From Inia geoffrensis (taxonomy: Eukaryota > Chordata > Mammalia > Artiodactyla > Iniidae), in the NCBI GenBank assembly GCA_036417435.1, contig CM070907.1, positions 58,822,001-58,886,000 on the forward strand: a stretch of DNA of 64,000 bases. Direction: 5' to 3'. Within the stretch, counting starts at the first letter, position 1. Every line of letters begins with the position of its first letter. Positions 27,930-39,079 of the stretch are shown piece after piece. Position numbers and translations under genes: made by a program. The notes beneath the pieces were generated by a model, which did no database searches, was not told the origin of the DNA, and saw only the letters and a list, made by a program, of their open reading frames with translations.

Positions 27930-28060
27930 TTTGAGGAGGATGAGTGATTTTTATTATTATTATTATTGTTATAAAAATGAGAAAAACTGAAGCTTAGATA
28001 AATTAAATGAATTGTCCAGTGTTAGCAGTTAATGTAGTTTACTCAAATAAGGTCTACCAA
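27930..28060 (-). repeat. MIR SINE fragment
   Basis: 'ttttattattattattattg', 'aaatgagaaaaactgaagct', 'tagataaattaaatgaattg' and 'tccagtgttagcagttaatg' follow the reverse MIR order. It includes a short ATT run. Confidence 0.5.
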
Positions 28061-28833
28061 CTTATATAATGTTTTTTTCTTTATGCAGGAGAAAGTTATC
28101 ACAAATATTTTTTTACAGAGATAGTTGTATAAATAGCAAACAAACAAACAGACTAAGGCCATGGGAAAATGTAAAAATCTTAAGCAGCTATTGGAGGAGT
28201 TGGCCATTAAGTTAGGAATTCTAACAATCTAACTATAATAATTAATTACCCTTAATTACCTGACTAGAAACCTCCATGTTCCTACTACTTGCAAACTGTA
28301 CTTCCAGACAAGTATCATCCACTATGATAGCCACCAGGCACATTTGGTCATTTAAACATAAGCGTAAGAATTGACAGAAAGTAAACGTAAAAATTTAGTA
28401 TCTCATTTGTATTAACTACATTGCAAGTGCTCAACAATCACTTGTGTTAAGTGGCTACCATAAAGGGCAGTGCTGACAGAAATTTCCATTATCACCAAGT
28501 ATTATTAGTTTGTCTCTAGATAAATATGCTAAAGAATATTATTGCTCATTGTGTCTGTATTTTTATGAGGTAAATTGTGTAAGCCCTATCTACATTTTAT
28601 ACTTCCCACACATGCAATTGTAGTTGAACATGCTACATTAGTCACAGGTTGTAATATTACAGAGTAGAAAACACACAAGGCCTTTGATAAACTTTGGTGT
28701 TGCATAATCAGACAACAAAAATTAATTAAGAACTTTAAAAAAATTATTTATTCATAAGACCCAAATTTAAATCAACTAATTTACTTAATACCACACAACC
28801 TTTGACAGTTCAATGATATACACTGTATGTGTA

Positions 28834-28837
<4 letters not shown>
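28061..28837. other. AT-rich spacer, no gene seen
   Basis: 'cactatgatagccaccaggc' and 'ttaagtggctaccataaagg' hint at an old repeat near 28310-28480, but I cannot assign it. Confidence 0.4.

Positions 28838-28867
<30 letters not shown>
28838..28867. repeat. (GT)n microsatellite
   Basis: About 15 uninterrupted GT units, 27 bp upstream of the TSD of the next SINE. Confidence 0.95.
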
Positions 28868-28869
<2 letters not shown>

Positions 28870-28910
28870 AGTGTGATCCAGTCATACCTGGATCAAGAGT
28901 ACAATGATGG

Positions 28911-29124
28911 GGCTTCCCTGGTGGCGCAGTGGTTGAGAGTCCGCCTGCCGATGCAGGGGACACAGGTTCATGCCCCGGTCCGGGAAGGTCCCACATGCCG
29001 CAGAGCGGCTGGGCCCGTGAGCCATGGCTGCTGAGCCTGCGCGCGTCCGGAGCCTGTGCTCCACAATGGGAGAGGCCACAACAGTAAGAGGCCCGCGTAC
29101 CAAAAAAAAAAAAAAAAAAAAAAA
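28911..29124 (+). mobile_element. CHR-type SINE (short form), young copy
   Basis: Head 'ggcttccctggtggcgcagt', body with intact CpGs ('gagcctgcgcgcgtccggag') and an unbroken A tail of about 23 bases. A perfect 16-bp TSD 'aagagtacaatgatgg' flanks it at 28895-28910 and 29125-29140. The pure tail, undecayed CpGs and perfect TSD make it the youngest-looking SINE here. Confidence 0.97.
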
Positions 29125-29439
29125 AAGAGTACAATGATGGCCTTTCTTTTAAGTTACATAACTAATAACCCTCAATGGCTTAATGAAGGGCATCTGAAAC
29201 ATAAATTTAATGCATTTCAAGTCAAATGGAGAGGAATGTGAAATTAAGAAAAAAATATTATTTACTAATATGTTCACTAATATCTTTGCTAACAATTGCT
29301 TTTTTTTAATTGGACGCCTTCCTTCTGGTTCAATATTCTTTTTCCTTAAGAATATTATTATTTGGATCTTTTAAGGTCAGTCGGGATTAATCTACTCTCT
29401 CAATCTTGGCTAGTCCAAAAATGGCTTTAAGTATTAAGT

Positions 29440-30640
29440 TACTAATAATTTAGCTTAGTATCAAATTCTAGGTTAATAATTATCTTCTTCCAGTACTTTG
29501 AAGATATCAATCAATGGTCTTATGCTATTCACTATTCCTGAAGAAAAGTCTATCTTCAATTGATTATATCTTTGTTATTACTCTGTAGTAACCTTTGTCT
29601 CAAAATATTTAACATTATTTTCTCTGTTTTTTGTTCTGATGTTATATATTTTCATTATGAGGTGTCTGGTATAAATATCTATTTTTCCTGCTCAGGATTC
29701 ATTGTTCTCCTTCTATATCAAGAGTCAAATCTTTCTTCAATTCCGGGAAATTGTTAGTCATTATATATTCAAATATATAGGGATTTTTCTTTGGATCTTT
29801 AGTGTCTCACAAGGTCAATCATATTTTCTATTTTTTATTTCTCTGAACTATGTCTTGAGCTATTTCTTGAGTTGTATCATTTAGTTCAATAAATATCTAT
29901 AGGATTTTATGTCTGGTCTACCCTTTAAGTCATCAGTTTAGGTTATTGCTATTTTTTTCAATAGCTATGTATATATTTGGTCTAGAAGTTCTACTTGATT
30001 ATCTTTCATATCCCCTGATTTTACCATTATATTTTGTTATTGTTTAAATTTCTATTTTATCTTTATTTACTCACTTAAAAATATCTCTTTCAGTTGTACT
30101 GATATCAGTTGTATTGATATCATAAATTCTCCACCGTGTAGTATTGACTGATTCTCCCCATTGTGGATTGTGTCATGTCACATTTGTAATTTTTGACTGT
30201 GGGCTCAACTATAGGAATTTTTATTTTATTGGTGTGTGTGTGTATGTGTGTGTTATGTGAATCCTCTCTATCCTGAGTCACCGAAGGAGAGTTTCTGATT
30301 TGCTTCAGTGCAGGCCCTGAGTCTCCATCAGTTCTTGATCAATTTCTGTGTTAATTTCTCAATTTGTAACTATAAATAGGATGATATTATAATTTTTTAT
30401 CCAAACAGGACACTTATGAAAGTGAATGGGAACTTTATACCAGACATGTACCAGGATTGTCCAGGACCAACTAGGATATATGGCCATTTTATTCATGCAC
30501 CATGAGAATACTGAGAATGAGGCTATTATAACCATGGATAGAATATGCATAGTGTAGATTTCTTTTTTTTAGCTGTAAGCCTTGTGGCAATGGGAAATTT
30601 CTATCAAGGTATCTGTAGCTACTGAGAAGAGGTTTTATAT
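29440..30640 (-). repeat. Old L1M/HAL1-type LINE fragment
   Basis: On the + strand the order 'gaggtgtctggtataaatat', 'ctgctcaggattcattgttc', 'aattccgggaaattgttagt', 'cattatatattcaaatatat' and 'tagaagttctacttgattat' is the antisense of the ORF1-side region of old L1/HAL1 elements. Sense-strand coding is lost. The segment after about 30100 ('gattgtgtcatgtcacattt') may be the adjoining part. Confidence 0.65.
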
Positions 30641-31274
30641 TCTCATTTTAGGGACTAGACAAGTTCAAGTTCATAAGTAAGTTATATTTGAGCCTTATCC
30701 TAATAGTTCAGTTTCTGTGGCCTCTCCATGTGGGCTTTCCAACTCCAGCTTCTAGCTCTTGAAGGGCTTATGTCTAGTTCTGTTCTGAAACTGAATGATT
30801 CTACTTCAGATTCAACTCATGTTCACTGCTCCTGGGCATTGTCCTGATTTGGTTTAAACTCATAGCTATATTTTAATTTTTACAGCTATTTGTTATTCAG
30901 CATTATATGTATTTCCTTGGAGTAAAATTTGGATTTTTTATATCAACTTAGTCTACTGTACTTGTAAGTACAATTTTAGATAAATTATTTTAATATATTT
31001 TAAAAGAACATAATACAACTATAGGTTTTGTTCTATTTCTTTTCCTATACATTTATGTTTATTTTTCTCTTCCTTAAAGGACTGATAATTTTGTCATTTC
31101 TTTACTAGTTCACTGGCTGTATTCTCCACATTCTTCCCATTATTTTCCTTTTTTTTTTTTTTCTGATTTATGGTTTCTCCAAATATAGTAACAATTCACA
31201 TACAAATCAAGATTCTCTACATAAATGCAGAATTATGATATTGATAAACCTCTGAAAAAGGGGAGAGCCAGTAT
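30641..31274. other. Spacer, no gene seen
   Basis: T-rich stretches. The part at 30700-30860 is less AT-rich and could be more of the preceding LINE. Confidence 0.4.
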
Positions 31275-31602
31275 CAAGGGTCAGCATACAAAGTCCTATG
31301 AGCCAAATACAGCCCACTGACTCATTTGGAGCCTGTGAGCTAGGGGTAATTTTTATAGTTTTAAAAAATTGAAAAAAAGAGTCAAAAGAATAATATTTTT
31401 AAACAATGAATATGATATAAAATTCAATTTTTTTGTCTATTTATAAAATTTTACTGAATTCACATGCATTCATTTATGGATTGTCTTTGGCTGCTTTCAC
31501 ATTATAAGGGCAGAACTGACTAGTTACAAAAAATGCCATATGACTCACAAGTCTAAAATATTTACTATTTTGTGCTTTACAAGAAAAGCTTTCTGACCCT
31601 TG
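31275..31602. mobile_element. Non-autonomous hAT element (MER1/Charlie-like)
   Basis: Terminal inverted repeats CAAGGGTCAG (31275-31284) and CTGACCCTTG (31593-31602) are perfect over 10 bp. Flanking octamers 'gccagtat' and 'gcctatat' agree at 6 of 8 positions, as expected for an aged 8-bp hAT target duplication. The inner phrases 'gagccaaatacagcccactg', 'ggattgtctttggctgcttt' and 'aaatatttactattttgtgc' match the general MER1/Charlie family text. No transposase frame remains. Confidence 0.85.
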
Positions 31603-31610
31603 GCCTATAT

Positions 31611-32185
31611 AATTAAGTAAACAAGGTAATGACATATTCTTTTTAACAAATCTAGAATTTCTGTGATTAATATCAATGAATGCATTTTAATTGAATCTGT
31701 GGGGTAAAAATAAGCTTACGTGACATTGTGCTTTAGAGATTGGAATGAAAGAGGTAGTAGGAGTGATATTTTATAATTTATCATAGTAGAAGTTCTGATA
31801 GTTCCAAAATCAATAAGAAAAACAGGAAATGACACATAATGAAAATAAAGAGTAGAAATATTCATGTATATTTCTAAAATAATTTTCTAATAAGTATCAG
31901 CATTTTAGAGCACGGGTATAAATAACAAGTCTAGCATTGGTTTAAAAAGAATTCATCATGCAAGAGCTTGATGTTTTGAATCTTATGACTTCATGAAATA
32001 CGGAAGGATGAAAAAAATTTGACTATATTAAGTATAGATCAACAACAATCATACTAAGAGAAATAAGAGTCTCATGCTCTTCTGGGGAAAAGCTCAAAGC
32101 AGCATAAAAAAAAGAGAAAACTGATTTTGGCAAAAGGTTTGAAGGTTTCCTCTCCTGAAGGCCAGATGAGTTTTTTGTTTGTTTG
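31611..32185. other. Spacer, no gene seen
   Basis: AT-rich. Nothing was recognised. Confidence 0.45.
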
Positions 32186-32540
32186 TTTTTAAAATCTTTA
32201 TTGCAGTATAATTGCTTTACACTGGTGTGTTAGGTTCTGCTGTATAACAAAGTGAATCAGCTATACATATACATACATCCCCATATCCCCTCCCCCTTGA
32301 GTCTCCCTGCCACCCTCCCTATCCCACCCCTCTGGGTGGACACAAAGCACCGAGCTGATCTCCCTGCGCTATGTGGCTGCTTCCCACTAGCTATTTCACA
32401 TTTGGTAGTGTATATATGTCCATGCCACTCTCTCACTTTGTCCCAGCTTACCCTTCCCCCTCCCCGTGTCCTCAAGTCCATTCTCTATGTCTGTGTCTTT
32501 ATTCCTGTCCTGCCCCTAGGTTCTTCAGAACCAATTTTTT
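32186..32540 (-). mobile_element. 5'-truncated L1, 3'UTR only, minus
   Basis: 'aaaatctttattgcagtata' (reverse of the poly(A)-signal end), 'cagctatacatatacataca', 'cctatcccacccctctgggt', 'cccactagctatttcacatt' and 'attcctgtcctgcccctagg' form the full L1 3'UTR in reverse. T-rich direct repeats ('ttttttgttt' on both sides) may be the TSD but are low in complexity. Confidence 0.9.
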
Positions 32541-32862
32541 GTTTTGTTTTGTATTTTAGATTTCATATATCATTAACATATCAAGAGAACTGATGTACTG
32601 AGAAACAACTGGTTTCAACAAAAAAATAAAGTATAATATAAAACTAAAAACTATTTCTATATCATTAATAGACATCATTTCTTCTGTATTCATTATTTAG
32701 TAGGAGACAATCAAGGAGTGCTAACCTCTTTAAATAATGAAGGACCTATAATTGCTAAGCTGGCCTTTGGAAACAAATTTTATTTTAAAATCTGAACAAC
32801 TAAACCAAATTAAAAATATATTCTTACTTTATGTGCTCTTGAATTTAGAAAAATATTTTTTA

Positions 32863-33183
32863 TAAGTTAACTTTTTATTTAATTATATTTAAAATGTATT
32901 TTATTTTATTTTATTTTTGGCGGTGTTGGGTCTTTGTTGCTGCCTGTGGGCTTTCTCTAGTTGCAGTGAGCAGGGGCTACTCTTCATTGCGGTGTGCAGG
33001 CTTCTTATTGCAGTGCTTTCTCTTGTTGCGGAGCACCAGCTCTAGGCACATGTGCTTCAGTAGTTGTGGCACGCAGGCTTAGTTGCTCCAAGGCATGTGG
33101 GATCTTCCTGGACCAGGGCTTGAACCTGTGTACCCTGAATTGGCAGGTGGATTCTCAACCACTGCGCCACCAGGCAAGTCCCC
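32863..33183 (-). mobile_element. CHR-type SINE (long form) with degenerate tail
   Basis: The body reads 'gctttctctagttgcagtga', 'cagtagttgtggcacgcagg' and the head 'gcgccaccaggcaagtcccc'. A perfect 16-bp TSD 'agaaaaatatttttta' lies at 32847-32862 and 33184-33199. The ~60-bp AT-rich stretch at 32863-32920 is therefore the mutated A tail, not host flank. Confidence 0.85.
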
Positions 33184-33384
33184 AGAAAAATATTTTTTAA
33201 ATGTGTTTTTAATCTATTTTTCAACTCCTGAGGAACTGTACTTGTCTAAAGGATTATGGAATTTGAGGAGAAAACGACCTTCATTGATAAATGTTCATTA
33301 AATGTCCAATGAGAAATATGTATCATAATTGGATTCACAGTTCTAGGGCTGGATTGAGGGGAGTAAAGGAGCCTGTAGGGAGTG

Positions 33385-33560
33385 ATCACTTTGTTATGGG
33401 CATTGTACTAAGTGATTTACATGGATTATTTAATTTAATATTCACAAGACATTGACAAGTTATTCTACTTTATACATGAGAAAATTGAGACTCACAGAAA
33501 ATAAATTAAACATATCTGCTGTCTAGTTAGTAGGAAGTAGTAGAGCTGAAGTTCGCAATC
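33385..33560 (-). repeat. MIR SINE
   Basis: Reverse MIR: 'gggcattgtactaagtgatt', 'acatggattatttaatttaa', 'catgagaaaattgagactca', 'gtaggaagtagtagagctga'. Confidence 0.7.
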
Positions 33561-33649
33561 TAAAGCACACTATTCTCAAGACACTGCTCTGTTTGTATTT
33601 ATGGCAGGATTTTCCCAGAACAAGCTATAACTCATAAAATACAGCCAAA

Positions 33650-33795
33650 AGGTAAAAAGCATAGGCTTTAGACTCAGATAGACCTAGATTTAACGTTCAA
33701 GCCAGATAATACCAAGTCCTAACTGGGAAATTATTTAACCTCTTGAACTTTAGTTTCCTTCTTTGTAAAATGGTATAATATTATCCATTACATAG
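33650..33795 (+). repeat. MIR SINE
   Basis: Sense MIR: 'aaaagcataggctttagact', 'cctaactgggaaattattta', 'acctcttgaactttagtttc', 'ctttgtaaaatggtataata'. The minus-strand CHR SINE is inserted directly after it. Confidence 0.75.
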
Positions 33796-33797
33796 AA

Positions 33798-34013
33798 TTT
33801 TTTTTTTTTTTTTTTTTTTTTGTGGTACGCAGGCCTCTCACTGCTGTGGCCTCTCCCGCCGCGAAGCACAGGCTCTGGATGCGCAGGCTCAGCGGCCATG
33901 GCTCACGGGCCCAGCCGCTCCACGGCATGTGGGATCCTCCTGGGCCGGAGCACGAACCCGTGTCCCCTGCATCAGCAGGTGGACTCTCAACCACTACGCC
34001 ACTAAGGAAGCCC
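33798..34013 (-). mobile_element. CHR-type SINE (short form), minus
   Basis: A T24 run is followed by the reverse-complement CHR body ('ggcctctcactgctgtggcc', 'gccatggctcacgggcccag') and a slightly mutated head ('cactaaggaagccc'). The TSD is unclear because the left flank merges with the T-run. Confidence 0.92.
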
Positions 34014-34141
34014 AATATTTTATTCTTTTTGCTGAATTTTTTTTTTCTGTTGCATGCCACATACTTGCTTGATATTGACTAATGTGATCATATGACATCT
34101 CTGTTCACCACTATCTTGAGAAAATAAGTCTTAAAAATTAA

Positions 34142-34918
34142 TTAATTAGAAAGGATGGAAGGTGACCATGTGATGGAGCTCACCTCCCTTCCTAGGTTAC
34201 TAGGGCTGCATTCCTGGTATATTCGGAATGTCAGTGTGTTTAAGACTTTTAGTCTAGTAGAACAGAGAGGGCTGCCCAAGATAATGGGTCTGGATTGATG
34301 TGCCTGAAATAGAAACTCTGGAGCTCTCTTTGGGTCCCAAGTGGTTGGTTTATACTTTTTATCCCTTTTAATATGTCTGATCAACTTATGGTAACCTTGT
34401 TCATCCCAAGTGATCAGTTTGATCACTTTAGGTCATTGCTATATTGGGACTGGTTAGTCTAGGCAGGTAGAATGTCTTTGAATGTGTTCTACACCCGGGC
34501 CTGTGTAAAGTGGTCCAAAGGTTTCCATGGCAGCATGGAAATAAAAGTTGGGCTGGAGGGATTGTAGGTTTTTTGTAGGATTTGGGGTTCCCTGATACCA
34601 GTGATATCAGAAGTGTCCCTCTAGTTTTATGGATCCTGTCTTTTAAAAGGATAGCGTCTAGGACCTGAGGGTGGGAGAACAAATACCTACCCCTCCCATC
34701 CAATCCATTTTGTTCCCTTCAGACCTAGATACCACATAGCTAGGGTATTGCAGGTGGTCTGACCTGATGGGCAAGAACTGCCCATCTGCTCCAATCACAG
34801 CTTGACTAATAGGATACCCATCTTTCTCACCATGGCCCTCTCCCAAACTTCTCACAGAGTGTACAGTCTTGTCCATGATCAAGAGTCTCTTGAGAGACTG
34901 TATTTTCCCAAAAAACAT
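34142..34918 (-). other. Unidentified coding-like tract, minus strand
   Basis: I do not recognise this sequence. It is less AT-rich than its neighbours. On the minus strand three long frames follow one another with little overlap: 34918-34658 (86 codons), 34703-34428 (91 codons) and 34426-34142 (94 codons). The third includes 'WDEQGYHKLIRHIKRDKK'. Such a chain, broken by frameshifts, looks like a decayed single reading frame, for example of an old endogenous retrovirus, a transposon or a processed pseudogene. Chance remains possible, because no catalytic motif is visible. Confidence 0.35.
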
Positions 34919-34964
34919 ATTTTCTTTGCTTCAAAAACAGTGCATTGTCAGTAGCAGCACATGA

Positions 34965-35160
34965 GCAAGAAGTTTGGAGTCAACCATCCTGGATGATTTA
35001 ATTTACCTTAGGTAAGTGACTTAACTCCTGCGATGCTCAATTTCCTAATTTTTGAACCAAGGATATCATTATTTCTGACCTCACGGAACTCTTGTAAAGG
35101 GTGGATCCACTTAGCTCATGCCTGGCATAGTATTAGTGCCCAACAAATGATGAATATTAT
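34965..35160 (+). repeat. MIR SINE
   Basis: Sense MIR: 'ttaggtaagtgacttaactc', 'gcgatgctcaatttcctaat', 'aactcttgtaaagggtggat', 'catgcctggcatagtattag', 'tgcccaacaaatgatg'. Nearly full length. Confidence 0.75.
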
Positions 35161-35423
35161 CTTTTTTTTTCTGTATTAAAAAATGAATGATTCAGTATAC
35201 TTTTCCTAAGTACACTATGTGATTTTTATGCTATCACTATATTTGTCTGTTTCTGTTGGTGGAGTAAACAAATGAAAACCAAGCCTTGGGAACTTGGAGG
35301 AAACAGTTGATAACAACATTTAGTTTCAGGAAACACACCTCAGAAATTTTAAAAGACAGATTGACACTAACATTTGTCCTTTCGATGATGAGCTTTATGA
35401 GCATACCTATATTTGAATACAGC

Positions 35424-36235
35424 AGTCTCCTCTTATCTACAGGAACACCTTCCAAGATACCTAGTGGATGCCTGCAACCATGGATAGTGCCGAATCCTAT
35501 ATATACTATGATTTTTCCTATATATACGTGACTATGATAAAGTTTAATTTATAAACTAGGCACAGTAATGAGATTAACAATTACAGCTCATAACAATATA
35601 ATGCAATAAAGTTATGTGAATGAGATCTCTCTCTCTCAAAATATCTTATTGTACAAATTTAATGCCTTTCCAATCTTAACTAAGCACTTACACACCATGG
35701 CTATAACTTTTGTAGTTTGAGGTACAACAGCAAAACTCACATGAATTTCTTTTTATTTTTCTTTCTTCACAATTTCATGGATAGGTGATTTGTTCCTACC
35801 ATAGTCCTTTGCAACTTCAACATACAAATTTTTTTTTCTTTCCTTAAGTCGAGGACTTTCAACTTTTCACTTAAAAGAAGCACTTTACAGCTTCTCTTTG
35901 GTATATGTGAATTGCCAGCATCACTACTCTTGTACTTTGGGGTCATTATTAAGTAGAGTAAGGGTGACTTGAATACAAGCACTTTGATACTGTGAGAGTC
36001 GATCTGATAACCTAAATGGCTACTAAGTGACTAATGGGTGGGATAAGCTGGACAAAAGGATGCTTCATGTCCTGAGCAGGATGTTGAGAGATTTCATTAT
36101 GCCACTCAGAGGGCACGTAATTTAAAACTTATGAGTTGTTTATTTCTGGAATTTTCCATTTAAAATTTTGTAACAAGGTTGACCATGAATAACTGAAACT
36201 ACGAAAAGTGAAACCTCAATTAAGGGGAGCTTACA
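35424..36235 (-). mobile_element. Tigger1-type (pogo superfamily) DNA transposon relic
   Basis: The minus strand starts near 36235 ('ctccccttaattgaggtttc') and ends near 35424 ('gatagtgccgaatcctatat' and 'cctcttatctacagg' on the + strand). The ends are imperfectly inverted. Between them, bases 35982-35767 encode a 71-residue fragment with 'SDAGNSHIPKRSCKVLLLSE' followed by 'KLKVLDLRKEKK', the N-terminal DNA-binding (CENP-B-like HTH) start of Tigger transposases. At about 0.8 kb it lacks most of the transposase, including the DDE domain, so it is an internally deleted, dead copy. Confidence 0.8.
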
Positions 36236-36381
36236 CAAAACTTACTCATAATCCACACTTTAAATATCCTTCTAGGATTGTATGAGGAACTGAATAAGTG
36301 CATTTTTGTTCTTTAAATGAAATACAGATCCTAAATAGCAGGAAGAGTCTTTTATCAGACAATTAGAATTAATGCATATAT

Positions 36382-37135
36382 TTTACTTATTTTTAATTGA
36401 GGTACAATTGTCATATAACATTACATTACTTTAAGGTGTACAAGATAATTATTTTATATGTTTATATACTGCAAAATGATCACCACGATAAGTCTAGTTA
36501 ACACCTTTCCCCATATGTAGTTACAGAATTTATTTTTTGTGTGTGTGATGTGAACTTTTAGGATCTACTCTCTCAGAAACTATCAAATATGCAATACAGT
36601 CTTTCCTCAGTATCTGCCCGTGATGGGTTCCAGGACCCTCACCCCAACAAATACCAAAATCTATGGATGCTCATGTCCCTCACTTAAAATGATGTAGTAT
36701 ATAGTCGGCCTTCTGTATCTGTAGGTTCCACATTTACAGATATGGAGGGCTGACAGTATTAACAACTATAGTCATCATGCTCTGTATTACATCCCCATCA
36801 GTTACTTATTTTATAACTTGAAGTTTGTGCCTTTTCACTCCCTTCACCCATTTCACCCACCCCCACCGCCCACCACTGACAGCCATCAATCTGCTTTCTG
36901 TATCTGTAACTATGAGCCTGTTTTCTTTCTTTCTTTTTTTGGGGGGAGGGGGGAATTCCACATATAAGTGAGATCATACAGTATTTGTCTTTCTCTGTCT
37001 GACTTATTTCACTTAGTTAAAAGCCCTCAAGGTCCAACCATGTTGTCACAGATGGCAGGATTTCATATTTTTATGTGTGGATATTATTCCATTATCTATA
37101 TATACCACATTTTTTATACATTCATCCATAGTGCA
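36382..37135 (-). repeat. Old L1M-type 3' region, minus
   Basis: Reverse L1 text: 'attgaggtacaattgtcata', 'aaggtgtacaagataattat', 'caacatggttgg'-type complement at 'ggtccaaccatgttgtcaca', 'atggcaggatttcatatttt' and 'attattccattatctatata'. A small DNA element interrupts it at 36597-36756. Confidence 0.8.
36597..36756. mobile_element. Small Tigger/MER2-like DNA element in old L1
   Basis: A 160-bp insert begins CAGTCTTTCCTCAGTATCTG, ends in GAGGGCTGACAG, and is flanked by TA on both sides (36595-36596 and 36757-36758), the usual mariner/pogo target. Inner phrases 'gggttccaggaccctcaccc' and 'gtcggccttctgtatctgta' belong to the Tigger-derived non-autonomous families. It is non-coding. Confidence 0.65.
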
Positions 37136-38459
37136 TATACTTAAAAATTCTATTTGGAAGTGCTGACTGACACATAGAAGCTCTCAAGATGCCTTGCCTA
37201 ATGCTGAATGAGTGAGGTAACCCAGCTCTCTTTACAAACCATCTGTTGATGGTGTGGTCATTGACTGAGAGAGCAATTTAACTAAATATCAAAATCTGTC
37301 TAAAAACTGTTTCTAAATGTCTATTTTTGGAAGAATCAATGTTCCTCTAAAAACTACTGTATTCATTTGATACACTATAATTTTTAAAAACTCTGCTTGC
37401 CTTATGCTCAACATTGTTCTCAATATGCAGCACTAAATAGTACATAACTCTACCATAACTCTAGAATGAGTCAGGGAAGAGTTGAACCATTCAGATTTCC
37501 TGGTAGTAAAGAGAGAGTGAATAGTTAGTGGTGATGGCTACACACAGTTGGTCAAAAACAGTCATGGGGGAACAGAATGGCTCAGATGAGAGCAAGGGCC
37601 TGTGGCTACACTAAAAAGAACATTTATTTAAGAAAAGACAAAGATTACTTCTCACTCAATGAAATACTTTTGAGCAAATTAGAACAAGGCATCTTTTCAT
37701 CAGGTGAATTTTTAAAAATTTCACTTTTCAGCTCCTCCACAGCTCTGCTCAAGAAAACTTTTCAGAATCAGGTAGTAGCACACTGGCTGTCTGCGCACAC
37801 GTGCCCCAAATGTAGCCTTTTCCACACACACCCCAGACATTACAAGCACACGCATACCATTACTACAGAACACATGCTGTTCCCTGTTATTCCCCCACTC
37901 AGGTAAGATGACTGTGTCAAATTCAGAAAAGGAAGAAGAGAATCAGGCCTCAGAGTAAGTGTAGGTAAGAGAAAGCAACCTCAATGTACAAGTGGAAGAC
38001 AGTTGGGACAAAAGCACAGCTGAACATGAATGGCTGCTAGGCAGGTTCTCTCTTGCTGCTCTACAACTTGGCCTGATAGTCCTGAATCTCCACATGTAAG
38101 ATGTGAATATCATTCCCTTGAAGTGTGCCTTCTTTGTATAGTACACAACCTGAACACCCAGAAGTAAGAGACATAGCTGTAAGAAAGCATAAAACATTTG
38201 CACACTTACATCTAATATTCCAGAGGAAAAACTATGCCCAGACACAGAGCATGGTTTAAGAAAGAAAGGAAGATAATATAAGTCTGATCGATCAACACGA
38301 GTTACGTATTTGAAAAATACATGGTGTTATATAAGGGTATGTATTACTTCTGAAATTTTTTCACATATGTTTCCATTTCTATGTAATTTATGTTATTTGG
38401 TTGTACTTTATGTTACTTGGTTTGTCACATGGAATGTTAAAACTACACTGGGATTTAGA
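37136..38459. other. Spacer, no gene seen
   Basis: A 109-codon frame at 37577-37906 and a 100-codon minus frame at 38245-37943 show no domain and no consistent codon preference. Nothing was recognised in the repeats. Confidence 0.4.
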
Positions 38460-38580
38460 GATAATTGCATTTTAATTGCTTAATTTAATAGGTGAAGAAG
38501 TTGACATCAGAAAGATTAAGGTGCTCAGGGTGACATAGCACCAAGCGGGAAAACAGAACCAAACTCCTAGTTGCCTGATT
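38460..38580 (-). repeat. MIR-like fragment
   Basis: 'ggtgaagaagttgacatcag', 'aaagattaaggtgctcaggg', 'tgacatagcaccaagcggga' are loosely in reverse MIR order. Weak. Confidence 0.35.
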
Positions 38581-38799
38581 TTTGGCCTCGTTTTCAGTAG
38601 TATGGCATATTTATTAGTCATTTTATGAAAATATAATTGTTTATTAATTTTACACATGAGTTAAATAATGATTTTGTATTTTGCTAGTCATGCTTTTTGT
38701 CTCTCCCCTTCACTTTACCTCTCACACTGTTATTGCTATGATCATTCCAAAGCACAAATAACAGAAATAGAATCATGCACATCTCTTGCATGTGCTCCT

Positions 38800-38960
38800 G
38801 TTCTATAGGTATCAATTTATTCATTCTTTCAAAATAATATTTATCATGTGTATGAAAGATGCTGGTTATACAATAATGAAGATACATGATCTCTGACCTC
38901 ATGGTATATTTAAAGAGAGACATATACTTCGGCAAAAAAAAAAAAAAAAAAAAAACCCAA
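38800..38960 (+). repeat. Ancient interspersed repeat with A-run
   Basis: 'tatttatcatgtgtatgaaa', 'gatgctggttatacaataat', 'gatctctgacctcatggtat' match the repeat type at 13800 and 19765. It is followed by a 22-bp A-run (38934-38955), perhaps a separate slippage tract. Confidence 0.5.
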
Positions 38961-39079
38961 ACACCATACAAATAAATACATAATTATAAATTTTTCTTAA
39001 TGATAATAAGAAAAACAGGGGTTCTACAGTTGACGTTGCAGAACAAAGAGAGGTTCACCTCCCAGTCTTATCTCTATCC

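Noticed and set aside
32252..32593. 113-codon frame, Pro/Ser-rich
   Set aside because: It is the reverse of the L1 3'UTR G-rich tract. The same peptide text is found antisense to the other L1 3'UTRs.
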